From assembly GCA_945787015.1 (NCBI GenBank), contig CALZGM010000004.1, positions 1 to 64,000 on the forward strand: a DNA stretch of 64,000 bases, read 5' to 3'. The stretch comes from an uncultured Roseburia sp. (GTDB lineage Bacteria; Bacillota; Clostridia; Lachnospirales; Lachnospiraceae). Shown here piece after piece: positions 1 to 8,717 of this stretch. The translations under genes were made by a program, and so were the position numbers. The notes below the pieces were generated by a model. It did not search any database. It was not told the origin of the DNA and saw only the letters and a program-made list of their open reading frames with translations. Numbering within the stretch: position 1 is the stretch's first letter; every line of letters starts with the position of its first letter.

Positions 1-67
1 TCTTTTTTCTTACAAATCTACATTATGCCTAAAATAATTTAGTGAGCTAAATACCTATTTCATAGCC

Positions 68-88
68 TAAAAGTTATATAGACTTTTA
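68..88. promoter_or_regulatory. Small dyad upstream of tldD
   Basis: Seven-base inverted repeat TAAAAGT / ACTTTTA with a 7-nt AT loop, 44 nt before the tldD start. It could be an operator or an mRNA hairpin. I see no convincing -35/-10 pair in the first 131 bases, so the tldD promoter may lie before the window. The tldD ribosome site is AGGAGG at 117-122. Confidence 0.25.
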
Positions 89-131
89 CAAAGAAAAGCG
101 ATAAAATTTACTCCATAGGAGGTTTATTAAG

Positions 132-1553
132 ATGAAGGTAGAAAAATCAAATTATTTATTAAAAATTAAACCAAAAATTCAACAGTTAATCAGTCTGTTG
201 GATAAAGAGTTTGACTATGTCAGCGTATTGGCTACGGACGTGGCAGGAACTGCATATCGCGTAGGACAGAAGCAGACAAGCGTCGGAGATTATCGATTTG
301 GTGAGCGCGGTTTTGTAGTCCGTGTATACTTAAATGGTACGTATTTGGAGTATTCTTTTAATCAGTGTGAAGATGCAGAAAAGTTAGCTAAAACAATTAC
401 AAAAGAGTTAAAAGAACAGCTTACTGCAATGGAAGCATTGGGTATTGCGAAGATGGAATCACCACTTATTCTGGAAGAACAGATGGAAAAAGAGATGATT
501 GGTGAGATTGAAATCAATCCGGAAGAAGTGTCAGCAGAGGATATTTTGGCACATTTGAAGAAAGTGAGCGATAAGGGTGCTTCACATGAGGGGATTATTG
601 AATTTCAGGCAGCGATGCAGTTTGCACATGTAAACAAAATGTTCCTATCAAAAAATAAGAATCTCATGCAAAGCTATGCATTTGCAGAAGGAATGGCTGC
701 TGCAATTGGCGCCGGAAATGATAAGACAGATATGGCTTACCGTAGTTTTTCCGGATTAAAGGGTGCGGAAATCTTAGATGAGATGGATTCCTGTGTAGAA
801 GAAGTGATTAAGGAATTAAACGACAAATTGAATGCTTCCGCGGTTACTCCGGGTATGTATGATGTAGTAGTATCACCGGAAGTAGCAGGTTTGATTGCAC
901 ATGAAGCATTCGGGCATGGCGTGGAAATGGATATGTTTGTGAAAAACCGTGCTTTGGCAAAAGATTACATAGGGAAACCTGTAGCAAGTGAAATCACAAT
1001 TATGAAGGATGGCGCTTTGAGTGCTGCACAGGTAAGCAGCTATTTATTTGATGATGAGGGAACGTTAGGTGGCGATACCACCATTATTGAAAATGGCACT
1101 TTAAAAACCGGTATCAGCGATTTGTTAAGTGCGTTACGTTTAGGTACTACACCAACAGGAAATGGAAAGCGTGAAAGCTTTGAACGGAAAGCATATGCAC
1201 GTATGACGAATACGGTATTTACACCTGGTACAGATACGGTAGAGGAGATGATTTCTTCTATTGAAGATGGATTCCTGTTAGAGGGAATGCATTCAGGCAT
1301 GGAGGATCCGAAGCATTGGGGAATTCAATGCAGTGTTGCGATTGGATATGAAATTAAAAATGGCAAATTGACTGGTAAAACAGTAGCTCCAGTCACTTTG
1401 ACAGGTTATGTTCCGGATTTGTTAAAGAGTATTAGTATGGTTTCAAATGATTTTGAACTGTTTGGTTCCGGAGCTTGTGGAAAAGGACACAAGGAATGGG
1501 TAAAGGTCAGCGATGGCGGTCCGTACTTAAAATGTAAAGTGAGGTTAGGATAA
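132..1553 (+). CDS. tldD: TldD family metalloprotease
   Basis: Catalytic subunit of the TldD/TldE (PmbA) cytoplasmic zinc protease. In known systems the heterodimer degrades or trims peptides, including modified-peptide precursors. The protein is 473 aa, usual for the family, and carries the HExxxH zinc motif as HEAFGH at residues 257-262, followed by the conserved Gly-rich C-terminal half. The ATG start has AGGAGG nine bases upstream. The stop overlaps the ATG of the next gene (TAATG), so the two subunits are translationally coupled. No RiPP precursor or other peptide substrate gene is visible nearby, so the substrate is unknown. Confidence 0.93.
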   Translation: MKVEKSNYLLKIKPKIQQLISLLDKEFDYVSVLATDVAGTAYRVGQKQTSVGDYRFGERGFVVRVYLNGTYLEYSFNQCEDAEKLAKTITKELKEQLTAMEALGIAKMESPLILEEQMEKEMIGEIEINPEEVSAEDILAHLKKVSDKGASHEGIIEFQAAMQFAHVNKMFLSKNKNLMQSYAFAEGMAAAIGAGNDKTDMAYRSFSGLKGAEILDEMDSCVEEVIKELNDKLNASAVTPGMYDVVVSPEVAGLIAHEAFGHGVEMDMFVKNRALAKDYIGKPVASEITIMKDGALSAAQVSSYLFDDEGTLGGDTTIIENGTLKTGISDLLSALRLGTTPTGNGKRESFERKAYARMTNTVFTPGTDTVEEMISSIEDGFLLEGMHSGMEDPKHWGIQCSVAIGYEIKNGKLTGKTVAPVTLTGYVPDLLKSISMVSNDFELFGSGACGKGHKEWVKVSDGGPYLKCKVRLG

Positions 1554-2824
1554 TGAACGAATTAATTACTATTTTAAAAGAGAGTAAAGCCAGTGACTTC
1601 ATCATTCGCCAGACCAATACAGTTTCTCAGGAAGCTTTTTTCATCGGTCAAAAGTTGGATATGGGACGTGCGAAGGATGTTACACATACAATGGTGACTG
1701 TTTATGTTGACAGTAATGACAAAAAATTTCGGGGGAGTGCTACAAAAGAGATTCATCCGACCAGTACTCCGGAAGAAATGAAAAAGGAAATTGATGAAGC
1801 AATTTTTGCAGCATCTTTTGTAAAAAATCCATGGTATCCGGTTGTTGAAAATTACACTTGCGAGAATGCCGGAATAAATGTAGATTTGACTGCGGAGCTT
1901 GTGAAAATCACAAAGGCAATGCAAGAAGTAAAGACACTTGAAAATGAAAGTGTAAATTCTTATGAGATTTTTGTTAATAAAAAACAAACTCATATTGTAA
2001 ATTCAAAGGGCGTGGATGTAACTATGTCAAACTTTGAATGCGAAGTAGAGGTGGTTATCAATACCAGCAAAGACGGACATGAAATTGAATTGATAAAAGA
2101 TTTTAAGTTTGCAAACAAGCCGGCAGAAGAAATCACAGCAGATGTAGAAAAAATGTTCGAAAGCGGACGTGCACGTTTAGAAGCAGTTCCAACAAAACAA
2201 AATGAGCATGCAACTGTTTTATTAACAGGGGATGATGTTCCTGAATTCTTTGGCTATTATACTGCAAATGCGAATGCATCTATGCAATATATGGGTGTTG
2301 GAAAAGCAAAGATTGGTGAGAAGATTACCGGAGATGATTCAGATAACCTTACGATTGTTGGAAAACCTGTTTTAGAAGGTTCTACAAAAAACATGCCATA
2401 TGATACAGATGGAAAGCCGGTAAAAGAAATTACTCTTTACGAAAATGGTGTATGTAAATCTTTCTGGGGAAGTACACAGCATGCACATTACCTGAAATTA
2501 GAGGATATTTCTTCTAAGAATAATACGATTGTTTCAGGCGGAAGTATAAGTATTGAAGAAATGAGAAAAGTTCCGCATGTAGAAATTACAGACTTTAGTG
2601 CATTTTTAATGGATGAAGTAAGTGGCAACTTTGGTGGAGAAATCCGATTGGGATATGAAAGTGACGGAACAAATAGACATTCTGTCGTAGGAGGCTCTTT
2701 GTCAGCTAACTTTGCTAACGTTTCTAAGAATGTAAAATTTTCTAAAGAAACCCGTCAAATTAATGAATGGATTGTGCCATGTGCTGTCATGCTGACGGAT
2801 GTGGTACTTGCCGGTGAACAATAA
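1553..2824 (+). CDS. pmbA: TldE/PmbA family protein
   Basis: Partner subunit of TldD. It is 423 aa, resembles TldD in overall fold (C-terminal SVVGGSLSANFANV-type segment), and lacks the HExxxH zinc motif, as expected for the non-catalytic TldE/PmbA subunit. It overlaps tldD by one base, and no ribosome site is needed if translation is coupled. The operon ends here: a strong hairpin starts nine bases after the stop. Confidence 0.9.
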   Translation: MNELITILKESKASDFIIRQTNTVSQEAFFIGQKLDMGRAKDVTHTMVTVYVDSNDKKFRGSATKEIHPTSTPEEMKKEIDEAIFAASFVKNPWYPVVENYTCENAGINVDLTAELVKITKAMQEVKTLENESVNSYEIFVNKKQTHIVNSKGVDVTMSNFECEVEVVINTSKDGHEIELIKDFKFANKPAEEITADVEKMFESGRARLEAVPTKQNEHATVLLTGDDVPEFFGYYTANANASMQYMGVGKAKIGEKITGDDSDNLTIVGKPVLEGSTKNMPYDTDGKPVKEITLYENGVCKSFWGSTQHAHYLKLEDISSKNNTIVSGGSISIEEMRKVPHVEITDFSAFLMDEVSGNFGGEIRLGYESDGTNRHSVVGGSLSANFANVSKNVKFSKETRQINEWIVPCAVMLTDVVLAGEQ

Positions 2825-2832
2825 ACAGTTTA

Positions 2833-2864
2833 AAAAGGAGATGTGCAATGACACATCTCCTTTT
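2833..2864. terminator. Bidirectional terminator, pmbA / Cys-rich gene
   Basis: Perfect 13-bp stem AAAAGGAGATGTG / CACATCTCCTTTT with a 6-nt loop. It is flanked by A on one side and T on the other, so it can serve both the rightward pmbA operon and the leftward Cys-rich gene that ends at 2880. Confidence 0.85.
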
Positions 2865-2879
2865 ACTATGGATTGCCGA

Positions 2880-3128
2880 TTAGCATCCGCAGCCGAAGTT
2901 ACATCCACAGCCGTTACCGAAAAGGGAACCGTTTCCGCCACAGCAGAAGAGTAATAACAGGATAATCCAGATACAACTGTTATTGCAGTCACAGTCACGA
3001 TCGCGGCTGAATAAACCACCATTGCCACCGCATAAGCAGCTTAAAATAAGGATAATCCAGATGATAGAACAACTATCATTTCCACATCCACATCCATTTC
3101 CACAGTTTGTTGCAGCTAAATCACTCAT
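2880..3128 (-). CDS. Cys/Gly-rich small protein with two hydrophobic repeats
   Basis: 82 aa, not assignable to a characterised family. It is built from two similar units, each an Ile/Leu-rich hydrophobic stretch followed by a C(L)CGGNG-LF segment, and ends in a CGC-rich tail (NGCGCNFGCGC). About 16 Cys and many Gly residues recall the 'high-cysteine chorion-like' small proteins often annotated in Lachnospiraceae, and in composition spore-coat or cell-surface cross-linked proteins. The start ATG (3126-3128) has GGAGG at 3140-3136 on the minus strand. It is monocistronic and convergent with pmbA. The upstream region carries a sigma-K-like -10 element, listed separately. A surface or spore role is inference from composition only. 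Confidence 0.7.
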   Translation of the reverse strand: MSDLAATNCGNGCGCGNDSCSIIWIILILSCLCGGNGGLFSRDRDCDCNNSCIWIILLLLFCCGGNGSLFGNGCGCNFGCGC

Positions 3129-3161
3129 TTGAAGTCCTCCAAGTTATTTTCATTTACACTG

Positions 3162-3193
3162 TATCATATGAAACTCAAAAAAAAGTGTGACAA
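3162..3193 (-). promoter_or_regulatory. Possible sigma-K-type (or sigma-A) promoter of Cys-rich gene
   Basis: On the minus strand CATATGATA (3170-3162) fits the sigma-K -10 consensus CATANNNTA, with an AC dinucleotide 16 nt upstream (3188-3187). An alternative sigma-A reading is TTGTCA (3193-3188) with TATGAT after a long 19-nt spacer. The two readings cannot be separated by eye. Confidence 0.35.
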
Positions 3194-3292
3194 TAAAAGA
3201 TAGAAAAAAGTTATTATAATTTCAGGTTATGATAGATATGAACAAAAAGCAGATTGACAAAAATGTGTATAAGTGTAAAATTGTTTCCATAG

Positions 3293-3311
3293 TATAATTG
3301 TATACAATTAT
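3293..3311. promoter_or_regulatory. Perfect 18-bp palindrome (GntR-type operator) over -10 of the citrate operon
   Basis: ATAATTGTATACAATTAT at 3294-3311 is a perfect palindrome and contains the TTGTATACAA core typical of GntR/FCD operators. A TATAAT -10 (3293-3298) lies inside it; no good -35 sits 17 bases upstream. The operon it precedes encodes a GntR/FCD protein (4758-5417), so autoregulation is the simplest inference. Confidence 0.7.
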
Positions 3312-3353
3312 GCGAAGTTGGTATGGATAGGCAAAGATAAAGGAGTAGAAAAG

Positions 3354-4745
3354 ATGAAAGAAGTAGTAATGAATCCTAAAAATAATCTTCTACAATTGGA
3401 AGAGCACTTTTACAGATTAGTAGATGTAGAGGAACCAAATGTTTTTCATAATCTTTTCCCCTATAGTGAAATTCCCAAAATTGCATTTAATGACAGAGTA
3501 GTACCTCATAATATGCCGGAAAATATCTGGATTACAGATACCACGTTCCGTGATGGACAACAGTCAAGAGCGCCTTATACAACGGAGCAGATCGTAACAA
3601 TTTATGATTATTTGCACAAGCTTGGCGGACCAAAGGGATTGATTCGTCAAAGCGAGTTTTTCTTATATAGCAAAAAAGACAGAGATGCAGTATATAAGTG
3701 CTTGGAAAGAGACTACAAATTTCCGGAAGTAACAAGCTGGATACGTGCAAGTAAACAGGATTTTCAATTAGTAAAAGATATTGGACTGCGTGAAACAGGT
3801 ATTTTAGTTAGTTGTTCTGATTATCATATTTTTTATAAAATGAAGATGACCAGACGGGAGGTAATGAATTTATACTTAAGCGTTATTCGTGAATGTTTAG
3901 AGACCGGTATCAGCCCAAGGTGCCATTTGGAAGATATCACCAGATCCGATATTTATGGCTTTGTAATACCTTTCTGTCTGGAGTTAATGAAACTGATGGA
4001 CGAATACAAGATACCTATTAAAATCAGAGCCTGCGATACTATGGGCTATGGTGTTAATTTCCCGGGTGCAGTAATTCCACGAAGTGTTCCGGGTATCATT
4101 TATGGTTTAACGACACATGCAGGCGTTCCTTCTGAATTGATTGAGTGGCATGGACATAACGATTTTTATAAGGCTGTAAATAACTCTACAACAGCATGGT
4201 TATATGGAGCAAGTGGTGTAAACTGTTCTTTGTTCGGAATTGGGGAACGAACCGGTAACACTCCTCTTGAGGCAATGGTATTTGAATATGCTCAGTTAAG
4301 AGGAACTCTGGATGGTATGAATACTGAGGTTATCACGGAACTGGCAGAATATTTTGAAAAGGAACTTGGCTATGTGCAGCCAAGCAGGACGCCTTTTGTC
4401 GGAAGTAACTTTAATGTAACAAGAGCAGGCATTCATGCAGATGGCTTGTTAAAAAATGAAGAGATTTATAATATCTTTGATACGGGCAAATTTTTAAAAC
4501 GACCACCGCTGGTATCTGTTTCTAACACATCCGGTCTTGCAGGAATAGCCCACTGGATTAATACCTATTTCCACTTAAGTAAAGAGGAGAGCATGGATAA
4601 GAATTCAGAACTGGTAAAAATGGTAAAAGTCTGGGTAGATGAGCAGTATGATGAAGGTCGAGTAACTGTCATTACAGATTCAGAATTGATTGAGGTAATC
4701 AGTCAAAGCTGTGAAAAACTCGGCATTCCAATGTTAAAAAGATAA
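3354..4745 (+). CDS. Probable Re-citrate synthase (homocitrate/isopropylmalate synthase family)
   Basis: 463-aa enzyme of the HMG-CoA-lyase-like TIM-barrel synthases that condense acetyl-CoA with a 2-oxoacid. Family signatures are DTTFRDGQQS near residues 62-71 and the metal-binding HGHND at 266-270. It is more like the Re-face citrate synthase first identified in Clostridium kluyveri than leucine-pathway LeuA: it has no C-terminal LeuA allosteric domain of normal form, and it sits in an operon with icd. Product would be citrate, feeding 2-oxoglutarate and glutamate. No aconitase gene is in the window. An upstream in-frame TTG at 3318 exists, but the ATG at 3354 has AAGGAG seven bases upstream and is preferred. 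LeuA or homocitrate synthase remain alternatives. Confidence 0.75.
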   Translation: MKEVVMNPKNNLLQLEEHFYRLVDVEEPNVFHNLFPYSEIPKIAFNDRVVPHNMPENIWITDTTFRDGQQSRAPYTTEQIVTIYDYLHKLGGPKGLIRQSEFFLYSKKDRDAVYKCLERDYKFPEVTSWIRASKQDFQLVKDIGLRETGILVSCSDYHIFYKMKMTRREVMNLYLSVIRECLETGISPRCHLEDITRSDIYGFVIPFCLELMKLMDEYKIPIKIRACDTMGYGVNFPGAVIPRSVPGIIYGLTTHAGVPSELIEWHGHNDFYKAVNNSTTAWLYGASGVNCSLFGIGERTGNTPLEAMVFEYAQLRGTLDGMNTEVITELAEYFEKELGYVQPSRTPFVGSNFNVTRAGIHADGLLKNEEIYNIFDTGKFLKRPPLVSVSNTSGLAGIAHWINTYFHLSKEESMDKNSELVKMVKVWVDEQYDEGRVTVITDSELIEVISQSCEKLGIPMLKR

Positions 4746-4757
4746 CGGAGGATCATT

Positions 4758-5417
4758 ATGGGTGAAGATAATCATTCTTTGGGCTCTCGCGTTTTTCACA
4801 TCATCAGAGAAAATATACTGGCCGGAAAATATACAGCCAATGAAGAACTGAAAGAAAAGACTATCGGAGAAGAACTTGGTGTAAGCAGAACACCAGTAAG
4901 AGAGGCATTAAGACAGCTTGAATTGGAAGGGCTTGTAAGTATTATTCCTAATAAAGGCGCTTATGTCGTTGGGATTACAAAGAAAGATATTCGGGATATT
5001 TATGAAATCCGTGAAAGACTGGAAGGACTTTGTGCGAAGTGGGCTGCCTTATATATCACGAAAGAACAATTAGATGAACTGGAAGAAATCGTTTTTCTTG
5101 CAGATTTTCATGCAAAAAAGGGAAACGTGGAACAACTGGTAGAATTGGATAACAAATTCCATGAGACGCTTTATAGAGCTTCCGGCAGCAAGGAAATGTA
5201 TCATGTTCTTTCTGATTTTCATCATTATGTACAACGTGTAAGAAAAATTACGCTAACAAGTGAAAAGAGAGCTGCAGATTCAAATAAAGAACACATGATG
5301 ATTGTGGAGGCTTTGAAAGAGCATGATGCTGATATGGCAGAGAAGCTTGCAAGCCAGCATATTTTAAGTACGGTAGAAAATATGGATAGAATTGGATGGG
5401 ACGTATTGGTGTCCTAA
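4758..5417 (+). CDS. GntR-family regulator, FCD (FadR) subgroup
   Basis: 219-aa transcription factor. The N-terminal winged helix (residues about 8-75) includes the recognition segment [18 protein letters not shown]. The C-terminal all-helical FCD domain (about 80-210) has candidate metal/ligand residues in [10 protein letters not shown], the EH pair near 176 and SQHI near 203. FCD regulators commonly bind small carboxylates such as citrate or other organic acids, which would suit its place between a citrate synthase and icd. GGAGG precedes the ATG, and the gap from the upstream gene is 12 bases. The 18-bp palindrome at the operon promoter is its likely target. Confidence 0.88.
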   Translation: MGEDNHSLGSRVFHIIRENILAGKYTANEELKEKTIGEELGVSRTPVREALRQLELEGLVSIIPNKGAYVVGITKKDIRDIYEIRERLEGLCAKWAALYITKEQLDELEEIVFLADFHAKKGNVEQLVELDNKFHETLYRASGSKEMYHVLSDFHHYVQRVRKITLTSEKRAADSNKEHMMIVEALKEHDADMAEKLASQHILSTVENMDRIGWDVLVS

Positions 5418-5430
5418 TAAAGGAGGATTT

Positions 5431-6639
5431 ATGGAAAAAATTAAGATGACAACCCCGTTAGTAGAGATGGACGGAGATGAAATGACACGTATTCTATGGA
5501 AAATGATTAAGGATGAATTGCTAAATCCATTCATTGAATTGAATACAGAATATTATGATTTGGGATTGGAATATCGTAATGAGACTAATGACCAGGTTAC
5601 CATTGACTCTGCAAATGCAACGAAAAAGTATGGTGTTGCCGTAAAATGTGCCACCATTACACCAAATGCGGCGCGTATGACGGAATATCATTTGAAGGAA
5701 ATGTGGAAGAGCCCAAATGGTACAATTCGAGCAATGTTAGACGGAACTGTTTTTCGTGCACCAATCATTGTAAAGGGAATTGAACCAAATGTGAAAACAT
5801 GGAAAAAACCTATTACAATAGCAAGACATGCTTATGGTGATGTGTACAAAGCGGCTGAAATGAAAATTCCGGGAGCGGGAAAATGTGAACTTGTATATAC
5901 TGCAGAGGATGGAACAGAAACCCGCGAATTGATTCACAATTTTACCGGTGCAGGTGTCATTCAGGGACAGCATAACGTAAATGCTTCTATCGAGAGTTTT
6001 GCAAGAAGTTGCTTTAATTATGCTTTAGATACGAAACAGGATTTATGGTTTGCCACAAAGGATACGATATCTAAAAAGTATGATCATACTTTTAAGGATA
6101 TTTTCCAGGAAATCTACGATGCAGAATATGCACAAAAATTCAATAAGGCTGGTATTGAATATTTCTATACGCTGATTGATGATGCGGTTGCCCGTGTTAT
6201 GAAATCAGAAGGCGGCTATATTTGGGCTTGTAAGAATTACGATGGAGATGTAATGAGCGATATGGTTTCCAGCGCATTCGGTTCACTTGCCATGATGACC
6301 TCCGTATTAGTATCTCCGGAAGGATATTACGAGTATGAGGCAGCTCATGGAACAGTTCAACGTCATTATTATAAGCACTTAAAGGGAGAAGAGACTTCCA
6401 CTAACTCAGTTGCAACGATTTTCGCATGGACTGGGGCATTAAGAAAGCGTGGCGAGTTAGATAACAATACAGAGCTGGTAAAATTCGCAGATGCATTAGA
6501 AAAAGCTTGTATAAAGACAATTGAAGATGGTAAAATGACAAAGGACCTTGCACTTATCACATCGCTTCCTAATCCTACAGTATTAAGCAGTGAAGGTTTT
6601 ATTAAGGCAGTACGTGAGACATTAGAGGGATTATTGTAA
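5431..6639 (+). CDS. icd: NADP-dependent isocitrate dehydrogenase
   Basis: 402-aa enzyme converting isocitrate to 2-oxoglutarate and CO2. It belongs to the eukaryotic-like dimeric subfamily, shown by the N-terminal [27 protein letters not shown] and the C-terminal [20 protein letters not shown] segments. The longest frame opens at 5392 inside the regulator gene, but AAAGGAGG at 5420-5426 places the real start at ATG 5431. It is the third gene of the citrate operon. Together with the Re-citrate synthase candidate it would form the oxidative branch that makes glutamate precursor; aconitase must be encoded elsewhere. Confidence 0.93.
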   Translation: MEKIKMTTPLVEMDGDEMTRILWKMIKDELLNPFIELNTEYYDLGLEYRNETNDQVTIDSANATKKYGVAVKCATITPNAARMTEYHLKEMWKSPNGTIRAMLDGTVFRAPIIVKGIEPNVKTWKKPITIARHAYGDVYKAAEMKIPGAGKCELVYTAEDGTETRELIHNFTGAGVIQGQHNVNASIESFARSCFNYALDTKQDLWFATKDTISKKYDHTFKDIFQEIYDAEYAQKFNKAGIEYFYTLIDDAVARVMKSEGGYIWACKNYDGDVMSDMVSSAFGSLAMMTSVLVSPEGYYEYEAAHGTVQRHYYKHLKGEETSTNSVATIFAWTGALRKRGELDNNTELVKFADALEKACIKTIEDGKMTKDLALITSLPNPTVLSSEGFIKAVRETLEGLL

Positions 6640-6659
6640 TTGTACATTTTAAAAAATAA

Positions 6660-6682
6660 GGCGGAGAGAGTTTCTTTCCGCC
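6660..6682. terminator. Hairpin between icd and ABC-F gene
   Basis: Ten-bp stem GGCGGAGAGA / TCTTTCCGCC (one G-T pair) with a 3-nt loop. It is preceded by AAAAAATAA but followed by TCATGTGTG rather than a T-run, so as a rightward terminator it is weak. It could be a leaky terminator or an mRNA leader structure of the ABC-F gene, whose start lies 28 bases downstream. Confidence 0.45.
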
Positions 6683-6709
6683 TCATGTGTGTTTAGAACG
6701 GGAGAAGCT

Positions 6710-8638
6710 ATGATATTAGCGTGTCAAAATATCTCAAAATCATTTGGGACAGATGAAATTTTAAACGGTGTGAGTTTTCATATTGAGGAAAATGAAAAAG
6801 CTGCCATTGTTGGCATCAACGGTGCCGGTAAATCAACTCTGCTAAAAATTATTATGAAGCAGGAGGCGGCAGATGAAGGGGAAGTAATACTTGCGAAAGA
6901 CAGAACAATCGGCTATTTGTCCCAACATCAGGATATTTCCGGTGACAATACTATTTATGAAGAAATCTTAGAATCCAAGCGTGAAATAATGCAGATGGAA
7001 GAGCACCTTCGTGATATGGAAACAAAAATGAATCAGATGATTGGTGTGGAATTAGATGCATTACTGGAGACCTATCATAAGCTAAGCCATGAGTTTGAAC
7101 AACAAAATGGATATTCTTATCGAAGTGAAGTGGTGGGAATCTTAAAAGGGCTTGGATTTGCAGAAGAGGAATTTAGTAAGAAGATGGCCGAGCTTTCCGG
7201 AGGACAAAAGACCCGTGTGGCTTTGGGTAAGCTTTTAGTAAAAAAGCCTGATGTATTGCTTTTGGATGAGCCTACGAACCATTTAGATATAGAGTCAATT
7301 CGGTGGTTAGAAACGTATTTAATGAATTATAAGGGAGCTGTACTGATTGTATCTCATGACCGTTATTTTCTCGACAGAGTGGTAACAAAAGTAATTGAAA
7401 TTTTTCAGCATAAAGGTTTTATTTATCAGGGAAATTATACAGAATTTTCAAAGAAAAAGTCAGCTATCAGAGAGGCTTTGATTAAGCAATATTATAACCA
7501 ACAGCGGGAAATAAAACATCAGGAAGAAGTAATTGCGAAGTTAAAGTCATTTAATCGTGAAAAATCTATTAAACGTGCAGAGAGCCGTGAAAAAATGCTG
7601 GATAAAATAGAACGACTTGAAAAACCAACAGAAGAGAACACGGATATTCATATTATTCTTGAACCGAATGTGATTAGCGGAAATGATGTCATGCAAGTGG
7701 AAAATCTTTCGAAAGCATATCCGCCTGTTCAACTATTTTCTGAAATTAATTTTGAGGTGAAACGTGGTGAGCGGGTCGCTTTAATCGGTAATAACGGTAC
7801 GGGAAAAACGACAATTTTAAAGATTATCAATGAGCTGGTAGTGCCGGATAACGGCAAGGTTTCTTTGGGAAGCAATGTTTTTATAGGTTACTATGATCAG
7901 GAACATCAACTTCTGCATATGGACAAAACCATTTTTGAAGAAATTTCAGATGCATATCCGAATTTAAATAATACAAAAATCAGAAATGTATTAGCTGCTT
8001 TTTTGTTTACAGGAGATGATGTATATAAACGAATCAGTGACTTAAGCGGTGGCGAACGTGGACGTGTCTCACTAGCGAAATTAATGCTTTCAGATGCAAA
8101 CTTTTTAATACTTGATGAGCCTACGAACCATCTGGACATTACATCAAAGGAAATATTAGAGGATGCATTGAAAAATTATACCGGAACTGTTTTTTTTGTA
8201 TCCCATGATCGGTATTTTATTAATCAGATTGCTACCCGCGTGTTGGAGCTGACAGGGGAGACAATTGTTAATTACATTGGTAATTATGATTATTACCTGG
8301 AAAAACGGGAACAGTTAAATAAAATCTATGTGAAAAAAACGGAAAATGTGGTTAATGTGATTCCAGTTGCAGAATCTGAACAAAAAATGGACTGGCAGGC
8401 ACAAAAAGCAGAAGCAGCGCGTATTCGTAAACTGGAAAACGAGTTGAAGAAAAACGAAGCCAGAATTGAAGAATTAGAGAAAATGATGACAGCCATCGAT
8501 GAGGATTGTACCAAACCGGAAAATGCAATTAATTCTGCAAAACTGAATGAACTGTCAGCAAAGCGCAAGGAATACGAAGCTGAATTAGAAGTATGCATGG
8601 AAAGATGGGAAGAACTATCTGTAGAACTGGAAGGATAA
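6710..8638 (+). CDS. ydiF: ABC-F family ATPase, YdiF-like
   Basis: 642-aa soluble protein with two ABC domains and no membrane segments, typical of ABC-F ribosome-associated factors. Walker A motifs are GINGAGKST and GNNGTGKTT; signature motifs are LSGGQKTRVAL and LSGGERGRVSL; both nucleotide sites keep LLDEPTNHLD or ILDEPTNHLD. A charged coiled-coil C-terminal region follows (about 545-640). Length and position directly before rex match Bacillus subtilis ydiF. The start was moved from GTG 6689 to ATG 6710, which has GGAG at 6700-6703. It probably acts on ribosome stalling or assembly rather than drug export, but a resistance role cannot be excluded from sequence. Confidence 0.9.
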   Translation: MILACQNISKSFGTDEILNGVSFHIEENEKAAIVGINGAGKSTLLKIIMKQEAADEGEVILAKDRTIGYLSQHQDISGDNTIYEEILESKREIMQMEEHLRDMETKMNQMIGVELDALLETYHKLSHEFEQQNGYSYRSEVVGILKGLGFAEEEFSKKMAELSGGQKTRVALGKLLVKKPDVLLLDEPTNHLDIESIRWLETYLMNYKGAVLIVSHDRYFLDRVVTKVIEIFQHKGFIYQGNYTEFSKKKSAIREALIKQYYNQQREIKHQEEVIAKLKSFNREKSIKRAESREKMLDKIERLEKPTEENTDIHIILEPNVISGNDVMQVENLSKAYPPVQLFSEINFEVKRGERVALIGNNGTGKTTILKIINELVVPDNGKVSLGSNVFIGYYDQEHQLLHMDKTIFEEISDAYPNLNNTKIRNVLAAFLFTGDDVYKRISDLSGGERGRVSLAKLMLSDANFLILDEPTNHLDITSKEILEDALKNYTGTVFFVSHDRYFINQIATRVLELTGETIVNYIGNYDYYLEKREQLNKIYVKKTENVVNVIPVAESEQKMDWQAQKAEAARIRKLENELKKNEARIEELEKMMTAIDEDCTKPENAINSAKLNELSAKRKEYEAELEVCMERWEELSVELEG

Positions 8639-8648
8639 GTTCCATACA

Positions 8649-8677
8649 TTGACAAGTTCTTCACAAAGAAATATAAT
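8649..8677 (+). promoter_or_regulatory. rex promoter with embedded Rex-type operator
   Basis: TTGACA (8649-8654), a 17-nt spacer and TATAAT (8672-8677) form a consensus sigma-A promoter. TTGACAAGTTCTTCACAA at 8649-8666 matches the Rex consensus TTGTGAANNNNTTCACAA at 12 of 14 fixed positions (the right half-site is perfect) and covers the -35 and part of the spacer. This supports NADH/NAD-responsive autorepression of rex. Confidence 0.8.
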
Positions 8678-8717
8678 TATTTATAGATTTTATTTTGTTG
8701 TAACAGGAGGCGAATAC

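Noticed and set aside
132-2824. tldD-pmbA as part of a peptide-modification (RiPP) cluster
   Set aside because: No precursor peptide, radical SAM or transporter gene is adjacent. Only the separate leftward Cys-rich gene follows, and it has its own signals.
2702-3028. Leftward 108-codon open frame over the pmbA end and Cys-rich gene
   Set aside because: It lacks a ribosome site, overlaps pmbA on the other strand, and the frame at 2880-3128 has GGAGG, its own promoter region and a repetitive Cys/Gly pattern.
3254-3259. TTGACA upstream of the citrate operon as a -35
   Set aside because: It is 33 bases from the TATAAT at 3293, far beyond a usable spacer, and no other good -10 lies 16-18 bases downstream.
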